Positions 45,414-54,913 of a DNA stretch of 64,000 nucleotides are shown one piece after another. The stretch's first letter is position 1, and each line of letters starts with the position of its first letter. Under the pieces are notes generated by a model that was not told the origin of the DNA, ran no database searches, and worked only from the letters and a program-made list of their open reading frames with translations. The DNA is taken from positions 62,001 to 126,000 of the forward strand of contig JAFGXI010000002.1 of NCBI GenBank assembly GCA_016936665.1, written 5' to 3'. The DNA is from Bacteroidales bacterium (GTDB lineage: Bacteria; Bacteroidota; Bacteroidia; Bacteroidales; JAFGXI01). The translations under genes were made by a program, and so were the position numbers.

Positions 45414-46253
45414 TTATTGAGGATTTATTGTTAATACAGGAATATCTGAAGAAAAGATTATATTTTTTGCCAGCGAACCTAAGAAAAATTCTTTAAAACT
45501 GCCTTCTTGTTGTGTCATAAGTACCATTAAGTCGGCTTGAACCTTATGGGCAAAACCCACGATTGATGTGGCCATAATTCCACGATCGTCATCGGTATAA
45601 AGATATTCGGTGTCGCAGACAATTTGGTGAGCTTCTATTTCTGTTTTAATGTTTTGTAACTTTGTATTTACTATATCTATTTTATCTTGATTATTCTTTT
45701 CAAGTGCGGTTAATATTGTAATTTTAGAATTGAACCATTTGGCAATTTCAATCGTCATTTTTACTTTTTGTTCGGTATGTTTAGTGGCGTCTATCGGGAG
45801 TAGAATGTTCTCACAACCTTTACTGTGTACTTTCCCTTTTATCGATAATACAGGGTAGGGCGATGTTTTAATAATATGTAGCGCTCTCGAACCTATTATT
45901 TTTCGTGTAATATTTATCCCTGCAGTCGTCCCCATAATTAACATCTTAGGTTTTAGATGATCTGCAACTCGTAATATTTCATCGACGACTTTGCCTCTTC
46001 GAATAATGCTATATACCTCAACATTGCGTTGTTCTTTCGACTCGTTTGCTAATTTTTTAAGCTTTTGTTCAATTTTTATTTCAAGATCCTTTTGTTCGTC
46101 TTCGCTAAAAACACCCCAAAAATTTGAGTTTGTTTTAACCACTGTCATTATGGTAACTGACAAATTTGACGACTCGGCTAAGCCAAGTGCCTGATCTAAA
46201 GCAATCAGGGATTGCTGAGAAAAATCTATGGGAACTAATAAGGTATTTTCCAC
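45414..46253 (-). CDS. Tandem universal stress protein (UspA type)
   Basis: The 279-residue product has two UspA domains (about 1-145 and 148-279), each beginning with an IDxSxxS/T-type strand (LLVPIDFSQQSL, ILLPIDATKHTE). The first holds MGTTAGINITRKIIGSRALH, near the G-2x-G-9x-G-S/T ATP pattern; the second ends FFLGSLAKNIIFSSDIPVL. Function in stress is inferred from the family. GTG at 46253 is the only suitable start. It heads the ppa-trmH-purE direction. Confidence 0.9.
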   Translation of the reverse strand: MENTLLVPIDFSQQSLIALDQALGLAESSNLSVTIMTVVKTNSNFWGVFSEDEQKDLEIKIEQKLKKLANESKEQRNVEVYSIIRRGKVVDEILRVADHLKPKMLIMGTTAGINITRKIIGSRALHIIKTSPYPVLSIKGKVHSKGCENILLPIDATKHTEQKVKMTIEIAKWFNSKITILTALEKNNQDKIDIVNTKLQNIKTEIEAHQIVCDTEYLYTDDDRGIMATSIVGFAHKVQADLMVLMTQQEGSFKEFFLGSLAKNIIFSSDIPVLTINPQ

Positions 46254-46365
46254 AATATTACTACTTTTATGGTTTTTCTGTTAATAGTTCGGCAAAATTA
46301 GAACTAATCCAGCAAAGTAACATTATTTTTTAATTAATTTAGATTTAAACAGAAAGTTAAGTAAT

Positions 46366-47238
46366 ATGAACATTCCAGCATCAGAGCTACTAATTAACCC
46401 CGACGGAAGTATTTATCATATCAATCTAAAACCCGAAGATATCGCAGATACGATTCTTTTGGTTGGCGACCCGGATCGTGTGGCGATGGTGGCTTCTTTT
46501 TTCGATAATATTGAAGTTCAAAAGCATAAGAGGGAGTTTTACACTGTAACTGGGTATTACAATAACAAAAGGCTAACTGTTTTGTCGACCGGAATAGGAA
46601 CTGACAATATCGATATTGTACTTAATGAGCTAGATGCTTTGGTTAATATCGATTTGAACACACGAACCATTAAAAAAGAGCATAAACAACTTAATTTAAT
46701 TCGAGTTGGCACCTCCGGAGGTTTGCAAGCAGAATATCAGCCGGGTGCGTATTTAGTTTCGGAATCTTCTGTTGGTTTCGATGGAATGCTTAATTTTTAC
46801 AAAGATATTGTTGAGATTACCGATAAAGAATTTGAGCAAGCCTTTACACAATATACGCAATGGAATTCTCGATTATCAGCTCCTTATCTTGTAGATGCAT
46901 CTAAAGTGCTGGTCGATAAAATGCAAGGGGAGAACTATCAGAAAGGAATAACAATTTCATCCAACGGGTTTTACGGCCCTCAAGGTCGTGTGTTAAGATT
47001 GGCCACTGCCGATAGTAATTTGAACGATAAGATTCATCAATTTGAATACAAAGGACGTAAAATTTCAAATTACGAAATGGAAAGTTCTGCGTTATACGGT
47101 CTTTCACAACTTCTAGGACATAATGCTGTTACCGTATGTTTAATCATCGCCAATAGAATCACAAAAAACAGTGTGAGCGATTATCATCCTTTGATGAAAA
47201 AACTAGTTAAAGACATTTTAAATAAGGTAACTGCTTAA
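46366..47238 (+). CDS. Nucleoside phosphorylase (uridine phosphorylase-like)
   Basis: The 290-residue product is a PNP/UDP-family enzyme: LLVGDPDRV, STGIGTDNIDIVLNELDAL, IRVGTSGGLQ and the substrate loop SNYEMESSALYGL. It splits a nucleoside with phosphate in salvage. Uridine phosphorylase is the closest match; purine or other specificity cannot be excluded. It is 14 bases upstream of the VWA gene, with no obvious functional link. Confidence 0.88.
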   Translation: MNIPASELLINPDGSIYHINLKPEDIADTILLVGDPDRVAMVASFFDNIEVQKHKREFYTVTGYYNNKRLTVLSTGIGTDNIDIVLNELDALVNIDLNTRTIKKEHKQLNLIRVGTSGGLQAEYQPGAYLVSESSVGFDGMLNFYKDIVEITDKEFEQAFTQYTQWNSRLSAPYLVDASKVLVDKMQGENYQKGITISSNGFYGPQGRVLRLATADSNLNDKIHQFEYKGRKISNYEMESSALYGLSQLLGHNAVTVCLIIANRITKNSVSDYHPLMKKLVKDILNKVTA

Positions 47239-47252
47239 CAAGCAATCTGCTT

Positions 47253-49340
47253 ATGGGTTTCGAAAGTACGTATTCATTTTGGTGGCTTCCTCTTGCTGCA
47301 ATTTTAGCTGTAGTTTTAAGTTTTGGAATTTACCGGAAAAACAGTTTTTGGAATTCCGATGAAAAGAAGTGGTTGTATGTTGCTGCTGTTCTTAGAGCAA
47401 TAAGTCTGTTTTTGATAACATTTTTATTGATTAAACCATTAATTGAATCGAACAAGGGGCATTTTATTAAACCTAAATTGATGATCTTACAAGATGCTTC
47501 TTCATCTGTTTCGTACAATCAAGATAGCAATCAGTTTCAGTCACATTTTCGAGATTTGGCAAATCGCTTGAACGAAGCGTTTTCTAAAAATAATATTGAT
47601 GCAGAAGTTTATAGTTTTGCAGATTCTATAAAATCGGGGTTCGACTTTAGTTTTGGCGGTAGAGCAACCAATATTTCGAATGCTCTCTCTTACGCCAGCA
47701 GAAATTACCCTTCAGATCAAATAGGCGGTTTATTGCTTATATCCGATGGAATTTATAATAAAGGTAACGATCCATTTTATGCAAGCAAGTCGCTTATAAA
47801 TACGATTTACACTCTGGGTGTTGGAGATACCAGTAGCTTGCGAGATTTGTCGATAGACAAAGTTAATATTCAAACTTTGGTTTATAGCGACCAAAATATT
47901 CCATTTCAAATGGAAATAAAAGCTAATAATGCTAATGGACAAAGCATTAAGTATCAGTTTTTAGTTGATAAAATTCCGTTGAAGTCAGGCCAAGTTGGTG
48001 TAAATAAAAATGAATTTTTTAATACAATTATATACAGTTTACCGAAGCTTTCGGTGGGTATTCATCGAATCGATTTTGAGTTAACACCGCTCGAAAACGA
48101 AAAAAATACTAAAAACAATTTTAAAACAGTTTATATCGAAGTCGTTGAATCGAAGCAAAAAATACTAATGCTTGCATCAGCGCCTCATCCAGATATTGCT
48201 GCAATAAAATCGGTGGTATTACAAAATCCGGCTTTTGAGTTTGAGCTAGTTTATCAAAGTAACTTTAAAAACAATTTCGAAGCATATAATCTGGTTATTG
48301 TGCATGGTTTGCAGCAAAATAATAAAGTAGGCGAGAATATTTTAACAAATTTAGCGCATGCCAAAGTACCGGTTTGGGTGTTAATGTCGCCAAACGACGA
48401 TGTTAAACAATACGATGTTTTAAACGATCTGTTGCAATGGCGAACGCTTATAAAGAAGAGTGACATTGCTCAGGCTTCGCTAAATAAAAACTTTAATCTT
48501 TTCGATTTTAATAATATACAGACCGAATGGCTAACACAGTGCCCGCCGCTTTATGCTCCATCGGTTAAGTTAAATACTCAACTTCCTTTGGATGTTTTGA
48601 GTTTTATGAAAATTAAAAATATAGAAACCGATCAGCCACAGTGGTTTTTTACGCAAAATAACGAACTAAAATTATGCTTCACTGTGGGGCAGGGAATATG
48701 GCAGTGGAAAATGTTTAATTACCACGAAGATGGAAATTTTAATCAGTTCAATAGGCTTATTACAAAGACGATTCAGTATTTGTCGTTGCGCCAAAAGACA
48801 GATAGATTACGCCATAATATTGAACGAGAGTATACTAGCGGACAGCCAATTAACATTAGTTTACAATACTTCGATAAAAGCATGAGCTTAAACAATACGC
48901 CAGAGTTCTTTCTGAAATATACCGACGAAAAAAACCAAAGCTACGAACAAATTTTTTCTAAAACCAAAGAAGATTATCGTTTAAATCTAAGTCGATTAAA
49001 AGAAGGTTTATATCAATATCAAATTGGAAGCTCAGATCCTTCTGTTGATCTAATGAAAACAGGCTTTTTTGTTGTTTCTGCAACCTCGCTTGAGAATATT
49101 AAAACCAGAGCCGATTTCGATTTGTTAAGATCGATTTCAGAAAATACTCATGGTTTGTTTTTCGAAGAATCAAAAGTTGATTCGTTAATTGATGCTATTG
49201 CTAAAGATGCTCATTTTAAAGCACAAAAGTTTAACACAACAGAACTTTCCGATTGGATTCAATTTAAATGGTACTTTTGGTTACTTTTTGTTTTAATCGC
49301 ACTCGAATGGTGGATGCGAAAGTATAGCGGAACGATTTAA
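47253..49340 (+). CDS. VWA-domain membrane protein
   Basis: The 695-residue product has two N-terminal membrane helices (about 8-27, 40-62), a von Willebrand A-like domain with a MIDAS DASSS motif (about 80-230), a long beta-rich extracytoplasmic region and a C-terminal helix (about 668-685). It recalls the BatA-type proteins of Bacteroidota and planctomycetes, whose role in aerotolerance or envelope stress is poorly defined. No moxR-like AAA ATPase is adjacent, unlike in classic bat loci. A terminator follows at 49511. Confidence 0.8.
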   Translation: MGFESTYSFWWLPLAAILAVVLSFGIYRKNSFWNSDEKKWLYVAAVLRAISLFLITFLLIKPLIESNKGHFIKPKLMILQDASSSVSYNQDSNQFQSHFRDLANRLNEAFSKNNIDAEVYSFADSIKSGFDFSFGGRATNISNALSYASRNYPSDQIGGLLLISDGIYNKGNDPFYASKSLINTIYTLGVGDTSSLRDLSIDKVNIQTLVYSDQNIPFQMEIKANNANGQSIKYQFLVDKIPLKSGQVGVNKNEFFNTIIYSLPKLSVGIHRIDFELTPLENEKNTKNNFKTVYIEVVESKQKILMLASAPHPDIAAIKSVVLQNPAFEFELVYQSNFKNNFEAYNLVIVHGLQQNNKVGENILTNLAHAKVPVWVLMSPNDDVKQYDVLNDLLQWRTLIKKSDIAQASLNKNFNLFDFNNIQTEWLTQCPPLYAPSVKLNTQLPLDVLSFMKIKNIETDQPQWFFTQNNELKLCFTVGQGIWQWKMFNYHEDGNFNQFNRLITKTIQYLSLRQKTDRLRHNIEREYTSGQPINISLQYFDKSMSLNNTPEFFLKYTDEKNQSYEQIFSKTKEDYRLNLSRLKEGLYQYQIGSSDPSVDLMKTGFFVVSATSLENIKTRADFDLLRSISENTHGLFFEESKVDSLIDAIAKDAHFKAQKFNTTELSDWIQFKWYFWLLFVLIALEWWMRKYSGTI

Positions 49341-49510
49341 CGGTTGATCAAATTATTTTTATAACTTTCCAAATACAAAATATACATTACAATAGACAAA
49401 TGTTGACTGGTAAACCGTCAATTTCTGTTTGTTTACAAATTAATTATAAGCTAAATTAGCAATAGCTCTAAATTAAAGAACAACGAGTTATTTCACAATT
49501 GCGGTTTATG

Positions 49511-49537
49511 AGTCGGGATTTCTTTCCCGACTTTTTT
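49511..49537 (+). terminator. Terminator of the VWA gene
   Basis: AGTCGGGA and TCCCGACT form an eight-base stem around a short loop, followed by six T (49532-49537). It touches the stop codon of the convergent methyltransferase gene. Confidence 0.8.
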
Positions 49538-50243
49538 ATGCCATAATGATGAAAATTGCAGGCACTTTATGGATAGAAGGCAATTGCCCTTTCCAAGCTT
49601 TTACACTTTTAGTTTTAATGAATTGTTGAGGCCCGGTTATATCGGCTGCAATGCAAAGCAAAGTAGAAGGTGATAATGTTTTTAGCATCAATTCCATAAT
49701 TTGCATATTTCGGTACGGAGCTTCAATAAATATTTGGCTTTGTTTTTCTTGGGCAGATCTTCTTTCTAATTGCTGAAGCGCATTGGCTGTAGCGTTACCT
49801 TTAATGGGCAAGTATCCATTGAAAGCAAAACTTTGTCCGTTCATACCGGAAGCCATTTGAGCAAGCAAAATAGATGAGGGGCCAATTAAAGGAACGACTT
49901 CAATAGATTTTTGATGCGCTAAAGCCACTAAGTTAGCCCCCGGATCGGCAATACCCGGGCAACCTGCTTCTGAAATAATACCAATATTTTCTCCGTTTTC
50001 GACAGGTGTCAAATATTTCGAGAAGATTTGTTCGTCTGTATTTTTATCTAAAATTTCGAAATGCAATTCGTCGATATTAATAGAAGACTCTACCGCTTTT
50101 AAAAACCGCCTGGCAGTTCTTAAATTTTCAACTAAAAAATGATTTGTAGCTAATATTACTTCACGGTTAAAGTCAGGAAACACATGGTTGGCTTGACTTT
50201 CTCCTAAAAAACTCGGTATTAGATATATTTTACCTTTTTGCAT
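49536..50243 (-). CDS. Tetrapyrrole-methylase-fold SAM methyltransferase (short RsmI paralogue)
   Basis: The product is about 235 residues and belongs to the tetrapyrrole methylase family that includes RsmI (16S rRNA C1402 2'-O-methyltransferase). Visible motifs are GIISEAGCPGIADPGANLV, VVPLIGPSSILLAQMASGMNGQ and FIEAPYRN. The N-terminal GDL-type motif of true RsmI is less clear (KIYLIPSFLGES), so it is better called RsmI-like. The ATG at 50243 is preferred over a TTG nine bases upstream. It is divergent from the thiamine operon. Confidence 0.85.
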   Translation of the reverse strand: MQKGKIYLIPSFLGESQANHVFPDFNREVILATNHFLVENLRTARRFLKAVESSINIDELHFEILDKNTDEQIFSKYLTPVENGENIGIISEAGCPGIADPGANLVALAHQKSIEVVPLIGPSSILLAQMASGMNGQSFAFNGYLPIKGNATANALQQLERRSAQEKQSQIFIEAPYRNMQIMELMLKTLSPSTLLCIAADITGPQQFIKTKSVKAWKGQLPSIHKVPAIFIIMA

Positions 50244-50359
50244 AGTATTCAATAATGAGCAAAATTAATCATTGTTAAAACAAATATGAATTTTTAATTG
50301 CGGATAATATGTTCAGATAAGTATAAAACTAAGATTCAGGAATCGATAAATAAGAATTT

Positions 50360-50389
50360 TTGTTTATGGTAACATTTTTTTTACTTTTG
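50360..50389 (+). promoter_or_regulatory. Promoter of the thiamine operon
   Basis: TTG at 50360-50362 and TACTTTTG at 50382-50389 are 19 bases apart, the expected spacing. The riboswitch begins about 12 bases after the -7 box. Confidence 0.75.
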
Positions 50390-50401
50390 CCGAGTTATTA
50401 C

Positions 50402-50473
50402 GAATAGGAGTGCCTTTGTGGCTGAGATAATATCCTTTGAACCTGATGCGGGTAATGCCGACGCAGGAAATTC
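50402..50473 (+). ncRNA. TPP riboswitch (thi-box)
   Basis: The stretch has the conserved thi-box parts in order: GGAGTGCC, GGCTGAGATAA, CTTTGAACCTGATGCGGGTA and ATGCCGACGCAGGAAATT. GAAT at 50402 can close with ATTC at 50470 as the P1 helix. TPP binding is expected to shut down the downstream genes. The start of the TonB receptor gene is about 70 bases after it. Confidence 0.95.
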
Positions 50474-50542
50474 ACAAATTATCCCACACATTTATTAGCG
50501 CACTTTTTATTCGATTTTGTATCATTTAATGTTATTTAATCG

Positions 50543-52948
50543 ATGAAAAGATTTATTTTTTTAAGTTTAATTCTGATCTTCAGCATTCTTGCTAAAGCTC
50601 AGGATTATTCGCTAACCGGCAAGGTAAGCGATGAAAATGGACAGGCTTTAACCGGAGCCTCTGTAATTCTAAAAGGGACTTTTGCAGGTACAGTAACCAA
50701 CAAAGAAGGGATTTACCAGTTTAAATCATTATCTAAGGGCGATTATACTTTAGAAGTCAGTTTTTTAGGATACGAAACACAAACTAGAAGTTTAAATTTA
50801 GATTCTGATGCTGAATTTAACTTTCAATTAAAATCGGCCAGTTTGATGTCGGAAGAAATAATTGTTAAAGCATCGAGAGCGCAAATTAATACACCGGTAG
50901 CGCAAACCACACTCGACAAAGAAACTATCGGAAAAATGAATGTAGCTGCCGATATTCCTTATCAATTAGAATTAACACCATCGGTGGTTGCTAGTTCCGA
51001 AAATGGAACAGGAATGGGTTATACCAACTTGCGTATTCGTGGTACAGATATGACACGTATCAACGTAACTATGAATGGTGTACCGTTGAACGATAGCGAG
51101 TCGCAAGGCGTATATTTTGTAAATATGCCCGATTTTAGCGCATCTGTTCAATCGGTTCAGATACAAAGAGGTGTTGGTACTTCGAGTAATGGCGCTGCTT
51201 CTTTTGGCGCTTCAGTCAACTTTCAAACCTTAACTATAGAGCCAAAACCTTACGCAAGAATCAGCTCAACAGTGGGCTCTTTTAATACATTTAAAGAAAA
51301 TGTGGCAGTTGGAACAGGATTAATAAACAACAAATTCGCTTTCGATGTACGTGCTAGTAAACTTAATTCCGATGGTTATATACAAAGAGGCTTTTCGGAC
51401 CACCAATCTTTTTATATGGCAGGAACTTACTATGGCGAAAAAGATATGCTTAAAGCGGTTGTAATGATGGGGAAAGAGCGAACAGGCATTACATGGTGGG
51501 GCGTACCGGATTATATGTTAGACTCAATCCGCAATTACAATCCAGCCGGAGAATACATCGATAAGAATGGTAATACACAATTTTACGATGGGCAGACCGA
51601 TAATTATTGGCAAAATCATTACCACATAATGTACACAAGAGAATTGTCGAAGTATTTAAGCTTAAATGCAACGCTTCATGCTACAACCGGAAAAGGCTAT
51701 TATCAGCAATATAAAACTGGAGAAGATTTTGCCGATTACGGCTTACCAAGCGATACAGTTGTTGGCTATTCTGATTTAATCAGACAAAAATGGTTAAACA
51801 ATGTTTTTTATGGCGCTATTGCTAATGTTAATTATCACAAAGCGTCCTTAGATGCAACTATAGGATTGTCTGGAAATCAATATAATGGCGATCATTTTGG
51901 ACTTATTAAGTGGGCTCAATACAACAACGGTATTCCAAATGATTACGAATGGTATGATAATAATGGCTTAAAAACAGAATATAGTGCCTTTTTAAAAGCT
52001 CAGTACGAATTAACTGAAAAATTATCGTTTTTCGCCGATTTACAATCCAGAACAATAGAATATTCCTTAAAAGGATCGGATGATGATTTAGCTTATTTAA
52101 ATCAAAGATATCATTGGACATTTATTAATCCTAAAGTAGGTGCAAATTACCAGATGGATGCTTATAATCGGGTTTATGTTTCATTTGCGGTTGCCAATCG
52201 AGAACCAACCCGAGCAGATATAAAGGAAGCGAATAAAAATGGAGGCGATAAATTTCCGAAAGCAGAAACTTTAAACGATTTTGAGTTGGGATACGAGTTC
52301 CGCCCCTCGCAATATGCTGTTGGTATTAATGCATATTACATGATGTATAAAAACCAGTTAGTTCAAACAGGTGAACTTAACGCTGTAGGCTATCCAATAA
52401 TGACCAATGTAGATCAATCTTACAGAGCCGGTATTGAGTTGATGTTAGCTTACAAATTTAAAAGCCTATTTTCTTGGCAAATGAATGCAACTATTTCTCA
52501 GAATAAAATTCTTAATTACATAGAATGGGCCTCGCATTACGATTCGTTGTGGGCAGAAACATACGAAGGGAGAGATTTAGGAACGACAGATATTTCGTAT
52601 TCTCCAAATATAATTGCGTCAAATATGTTTAGATTCACACCAATAAAGAATTTTGGTATTAGTCTGGTAACTAAATTTGTAGGTTCGCAATTTATCGATA
52701 ATACTTCATCTGAAGATAGAAAATTAGACCCATATCTTGTGAATAATTTGAGTTTCGATTATACCTATCGATTTGAAAAAGGACCAGAGATTTATCTGAA
52801 TTTTGTAATTAATAATATACTCGATGCTCAGTATATTTCGAATGCATACGGAGGCAATTGGTACGAACAAGACACTGAAAATTCTTGGATATATTATTAT
52901 CCACAAGCAGGTAGAAATTTTATGTTTAAGCTTGGTTTGAATTTTTAA
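50543..52948 (+). CDS. TonB-dependent receptor, probable thiamine outer-membrane transporter
   Basis: The 801-residue product has a signal peptide (to about 19, ILAKAQ). A carboxypeptidase-like regulatory domain follows (about 22-105, TGKVSDENGQALTGASVIL), then a plug (about 115-230, with NLRIRGTDMTRINVTMNGVP) and a 22-strand-type barrel ending AGRNFMFKLGLNF. Sitting under a TPP riboswitch with PnuT and ThiN, it is the outer-membrane step for thiamine or a precursor. The substrate is inferred from context. Length is normal. Confidence 0.93.
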   Translation: MKRFIFLSLILIFSILAKAQDYSLTGKVSDENGQALTGASVILKGTFAGTVTNKEGIYQFKSLSKGDYTLEVSFLGYETQTRSLNLDSDAEFNFQLKSASLMSEEIIVKASRAQINTPVAQTTLDKETIGKMNVAADIPYQLELTPSVVASSENGTGMGYTNLRIRGTDMTRINVTMNGVPLNDSESQGVYFVNMPDFSASVQSVQIQRGVGTSSNGAASFGASVNFQTLTIEPKPYARISSTVGSFNTFKENVAVGTGLINNKFAFDVRASKLNSDGYIQRGFSDHQSFYMAGTYYGEKDMLKAVVMMGKERTGITWWGVPDYMLDSIRNYNPAGEYIDKNGNTQFYDGQTDNYWQNHYHIMYTRELSKYLSLNATLHATTGKGYYQQYKTGEDFADYGLPSDTVVGYSDLIRQKWLNNVFYGAIANVNYHKASLDATIGLSGNQYNGDHFGLIKWAQYNNGIPNDYEWYDNNGLKTEYSAFLKAQYELTEKLSFFADLQSRTIEYSLKGSDDDLAYLNQRYHWTFINPKVGANYQMDAYNRVYVSFAVANREPTRADIKEANKNGGDKFPKAETLNDFELGYEFRPSQYAVGINAYYMMYKNQLVQTGELNAVGYPIMTNVDQSYRAGIELMLAYKFKSLFSWQMNATISQNKILNYIEWASHYDSLWAETYEGRDLGTTDISYSPNIIASNMFRFTPIKNFGISLVTKFVGSQFIDNTSSEDRKLDPYLVNNLSFDYTYRFEKGPEIYLNFVINNILDAQYISNAYGGNWYEQDTENSWIYYYPQAGRNFMFKLGLNF

Positions 52949-53005
52949 ATAACGAATTGATTTAATAAGCTTAAGTATATAGCTCAAGCTTTTACTTTTT
53001 TTTGA

Positions 53006-53599
53006 ATGAACTGGATAAATACACATTGGATTGAGTTAGTTGGTGCGCTTGCGGGCTTTATATATATTTTCTTCGAAATAAAAGCGAATAGCTGGATGTG
53101 GCCTATAGGATTACTGACTTCGGTTTTTTATATTATCGTGTTTTATGAATCGAAGTTTTATGCCGACATGTCCCTGCAATTCTATTATGTGGGCATCAGT
53201 ATTGTGGGTTGGTATTTGTGGATAAAAAAGTCTAAAAATAAATCGAAGTCGGAGCTAAAGATAAGTCGGATTTCCACATTCTTAAAATGGAAATTAATAA
53301 TGATTTTCTTATTGTTTTGGGTAGTTATTTATATCATTCTTAAGTATTTAACCGATTCTCCCGTGCCTATTGGCGATGCCTTTACTACAGCTCTCAGTTT
53401 TGTTGCAACTTGGATGTTAGCCAGAAAAATTATTGAACATTGGTGGCTATGGATTATTATCAATCTAGTATCGGCAATATTATATTGGATAAAAGGTCTA
53501 TATCCGACCACTGGGCTTTATTTAATTTACGGAACCTTATCGATAGTGGGATATATAGAATGGAAAAGAATTGCAATTAAAGAAGCAAATCAAAAATGA
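53006..53599 (+). CDS. pnuT: PnuC-family transporter, thiamine type (PnuT)
   Basis: The 197-residue product has about seven membrane helices and the PnuC-family layout, with WIELVGALAGFIYIFFEIKA and WMWPIGLLTSVFYIIVFYES near the start and a conserved WLWIIINLVS segment near the end. Family members facilitate uptake of vitamins that are phosphorylated inside. The TPP riboswitch and the overlapping thiN gene (ATGA at 53596-53599) identify the substrate as thiamine, not nicotinamide riboside. Confidence 0.9.
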   Translation: MNWINTHWIELVGALAGFIYIFFEIKANSWMWPIGLLTSVFYIIVFYESKFYADMSLQFYYVGISIVGWYLWIKKSKNKSKSELKISRISTFLKWKLIMIFLLFWVVIYIILKYLTDSPVPIGDAFTTALSFVATWMLARKIIEHWWLWIIINLVSAILYWIKGLYPTTGLYLIYGTLSIVGYIEWKRIAIKEANQK

Positions 53600-54243
53600 G
53601 CAAAAAAACGATTATACTTGCCAATGGATTATTTCCATCATCGGAAGAAAATATCAAACTAATCAGAGAGGCAGAAACCCTTGTTTGTTGCGATGGTGCA
53701 GCTAATCATCTTATTGATTTGGAAATAGAACCCACTGTAATAATTGGGGATTTAGATTCGCTTAAAGATGAATATAAGATACGTTGGAGCGATCGTTTAA
53801 TTGGTGTATCGGAGCAACAATCTAACGATTTAACAAAAGCAGTTAATTGGTGCATCAATAACAATTACAATCAAGTGATAATTATGGGAGCGACGGGTTT
53901 AAGAGAAGATCATACTATTGGTAACATTGCGTTGTTAGGGGAATATAGTCGAAAGCTCGATGTCGTTATGTATTCCGATTATGGGCATTTTATTCCAATA
54001 AACAGAAGTACAGTGTTTGAGGCAAAGGAGGGGCAACAAATTTCTGTTTTTAGCTTTAATCCGGAAATTAAAATAAGCTCTAAAGGTTTAAAGTATCCAT
54101 TAGATCAGCTTTCTTTGAGAGGATGGTGGATGGGAACATTGAATGAATCGATCGGGGAGCAATTTGAATTAATTTTCAAAACAGGGGCGTCGGTAATTGT
54201 TTATTTTTCTAAGGAAGTCAAAAAAACTACACAAAATACTTAG
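53596..54243 (+). CDS. thiN: Thiamine pyrophosphokinase
   Basis: The 215-residue product has the thiamine pyrophosphokinase motifs LVCCDGAANHL, VIIGDLDSL, SNDLTKAVNWC and GATGLREDHTIGN. It makes TPP from thiamine and ATP, trapping the vitamin imported by PnuT, and its product feeds back on the riboswitch. It overlaps pnuT by four bases. The gene ends 38 bases before tRNA-Leu. Confidence 0.93.
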   Translation: MSKKTIILANGLFPSSEENIKLIREAETLVCCDGAANHLIDLEIEPTVIIGDLDSLKDEYKIRWSDRLIGVSEQQSNDLTKAVNWCINNNYNQVIIMGATGLREDHTIGNIALLGEYSRKLDVVMYSDYGHFIPINRSTVFEAKEGQQISVFSFNPEIKISSKGLKYPLDQLSLRGWWMGTLNESIGEQFELIFKTGASVIVYFSKEVKKTTQNT

Positions 54244-54281
54244 AGTTTATTCAAAATTCTTATACATTTGCAATCCGTTTA

Positions 54282-54363
54282 GCCCAAGTGGCGGAATAGG
54301 TAGACGCGCTGGTCTCAAAAACCAGTATCTTCGGATGTACCGGTTCGATTCCGGTCTTGGGTA
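54282..54363 (+). tRNA. tRNA-Leu (CAA)
   Basis: An 82-nt class II tRNA: acceptor GCCCAAG with CTTGGGT, D arm with GGCGGAATAGGTAGACGC, anticodon stem CTGGT/ACCAG with loop CTCAAAA (CAA at 54316-54318), a variable arm with TCTTCGGA, and T arm CCGGTTCGATTCCGG. It reads UUG codons. The discriminator is A, as for leucine tRNAs. Confidence 0.97.
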
Positions 54364-54367
54364 CAAA

Positions 54368-54395
54368 AGCTCATCAGAAATGATGGGCTTTTTTT
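54368..54395 (+). terminator. Terminator of tRNA-Leu
   Basis: AGCTCATCA and TGATGGGCT pair (one G-T) around a GAAA loop, followed by six T. Confidence 0.8.
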
Positions 54396-54913
54396 GTGCC
54401 TTGACGGGGGAGGAGTTTACATCCTCGCTCAAAACGCGGTCGAGAGGGGGCGGAAATTTTGGTTAATTAAAACAATAAGAACTCTACATTTTCACCCGTC
54501 TAAATTGCGCTCTAAACATTTTTACTTTTGCATTAATAATTTGTACTTCTGTTTCAAAAATAGTTTAGTATAGATCTGTGGTTTAAACTGATGGCGTTTG
54601 CAAGGATGTGTTAAAGGCTTTAAGTCCAGATTCTCGCTCTTAATGTCGTAAAACTGATGGTATTACAAGCTAGAATAATAAATTATTCATTTTCTGTCAT
54701 TTATACAAAAAATTAAATTACTTTTGTACCGAAATTGTTTTAAAAAGAAGTACATTTTACTTTTTCCACATTTAAATTGATACGTTTTTTTATTTTTTTC
54801 AATATTGCAGAAAGCTTAGAAAAAGAAAAGTTCGTATCAGATAATTCTTTCTAAAAATACTGCGCAGTATTAATAAAGCTTAGTTGTTAAACAAGCTTAA
54901 ATTTTATTATAAT
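54396..54913 (+). promoter_or_regulatory. Long leader region of the cold-shock/RNA-binding operon
   Basis: There is no gene in this stretch. Two TACTTTTG boxes stand at 54523-54530 and 54719-54726; the second gives a leader of about 185 bases. The leader holds TTAGAAA at about 54819 and TTTCTAA at about 54848, able to pair, and a perfect 16-base palindrome at 54856-54871. Long structured leaders are common in cold-shock mRNAs. Confidence 0.5.
54856..54871. promoter_or_regulatory. Perfect 16-bp palindrome AATACTGCGCAGTATT
   Basis: It lies about 42 bases upstream of the RRM start. With no spacer it is more like a protein-binding operator than an RNA hairpin, but either is possible. Confidence 0.5.

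Noticed and set aside
54197..54466. Open frames running through tRNA-Leu on both strands
   Set aside because: They cover the tRNA and its terminator and read like translated tRNA sequence, not protein.
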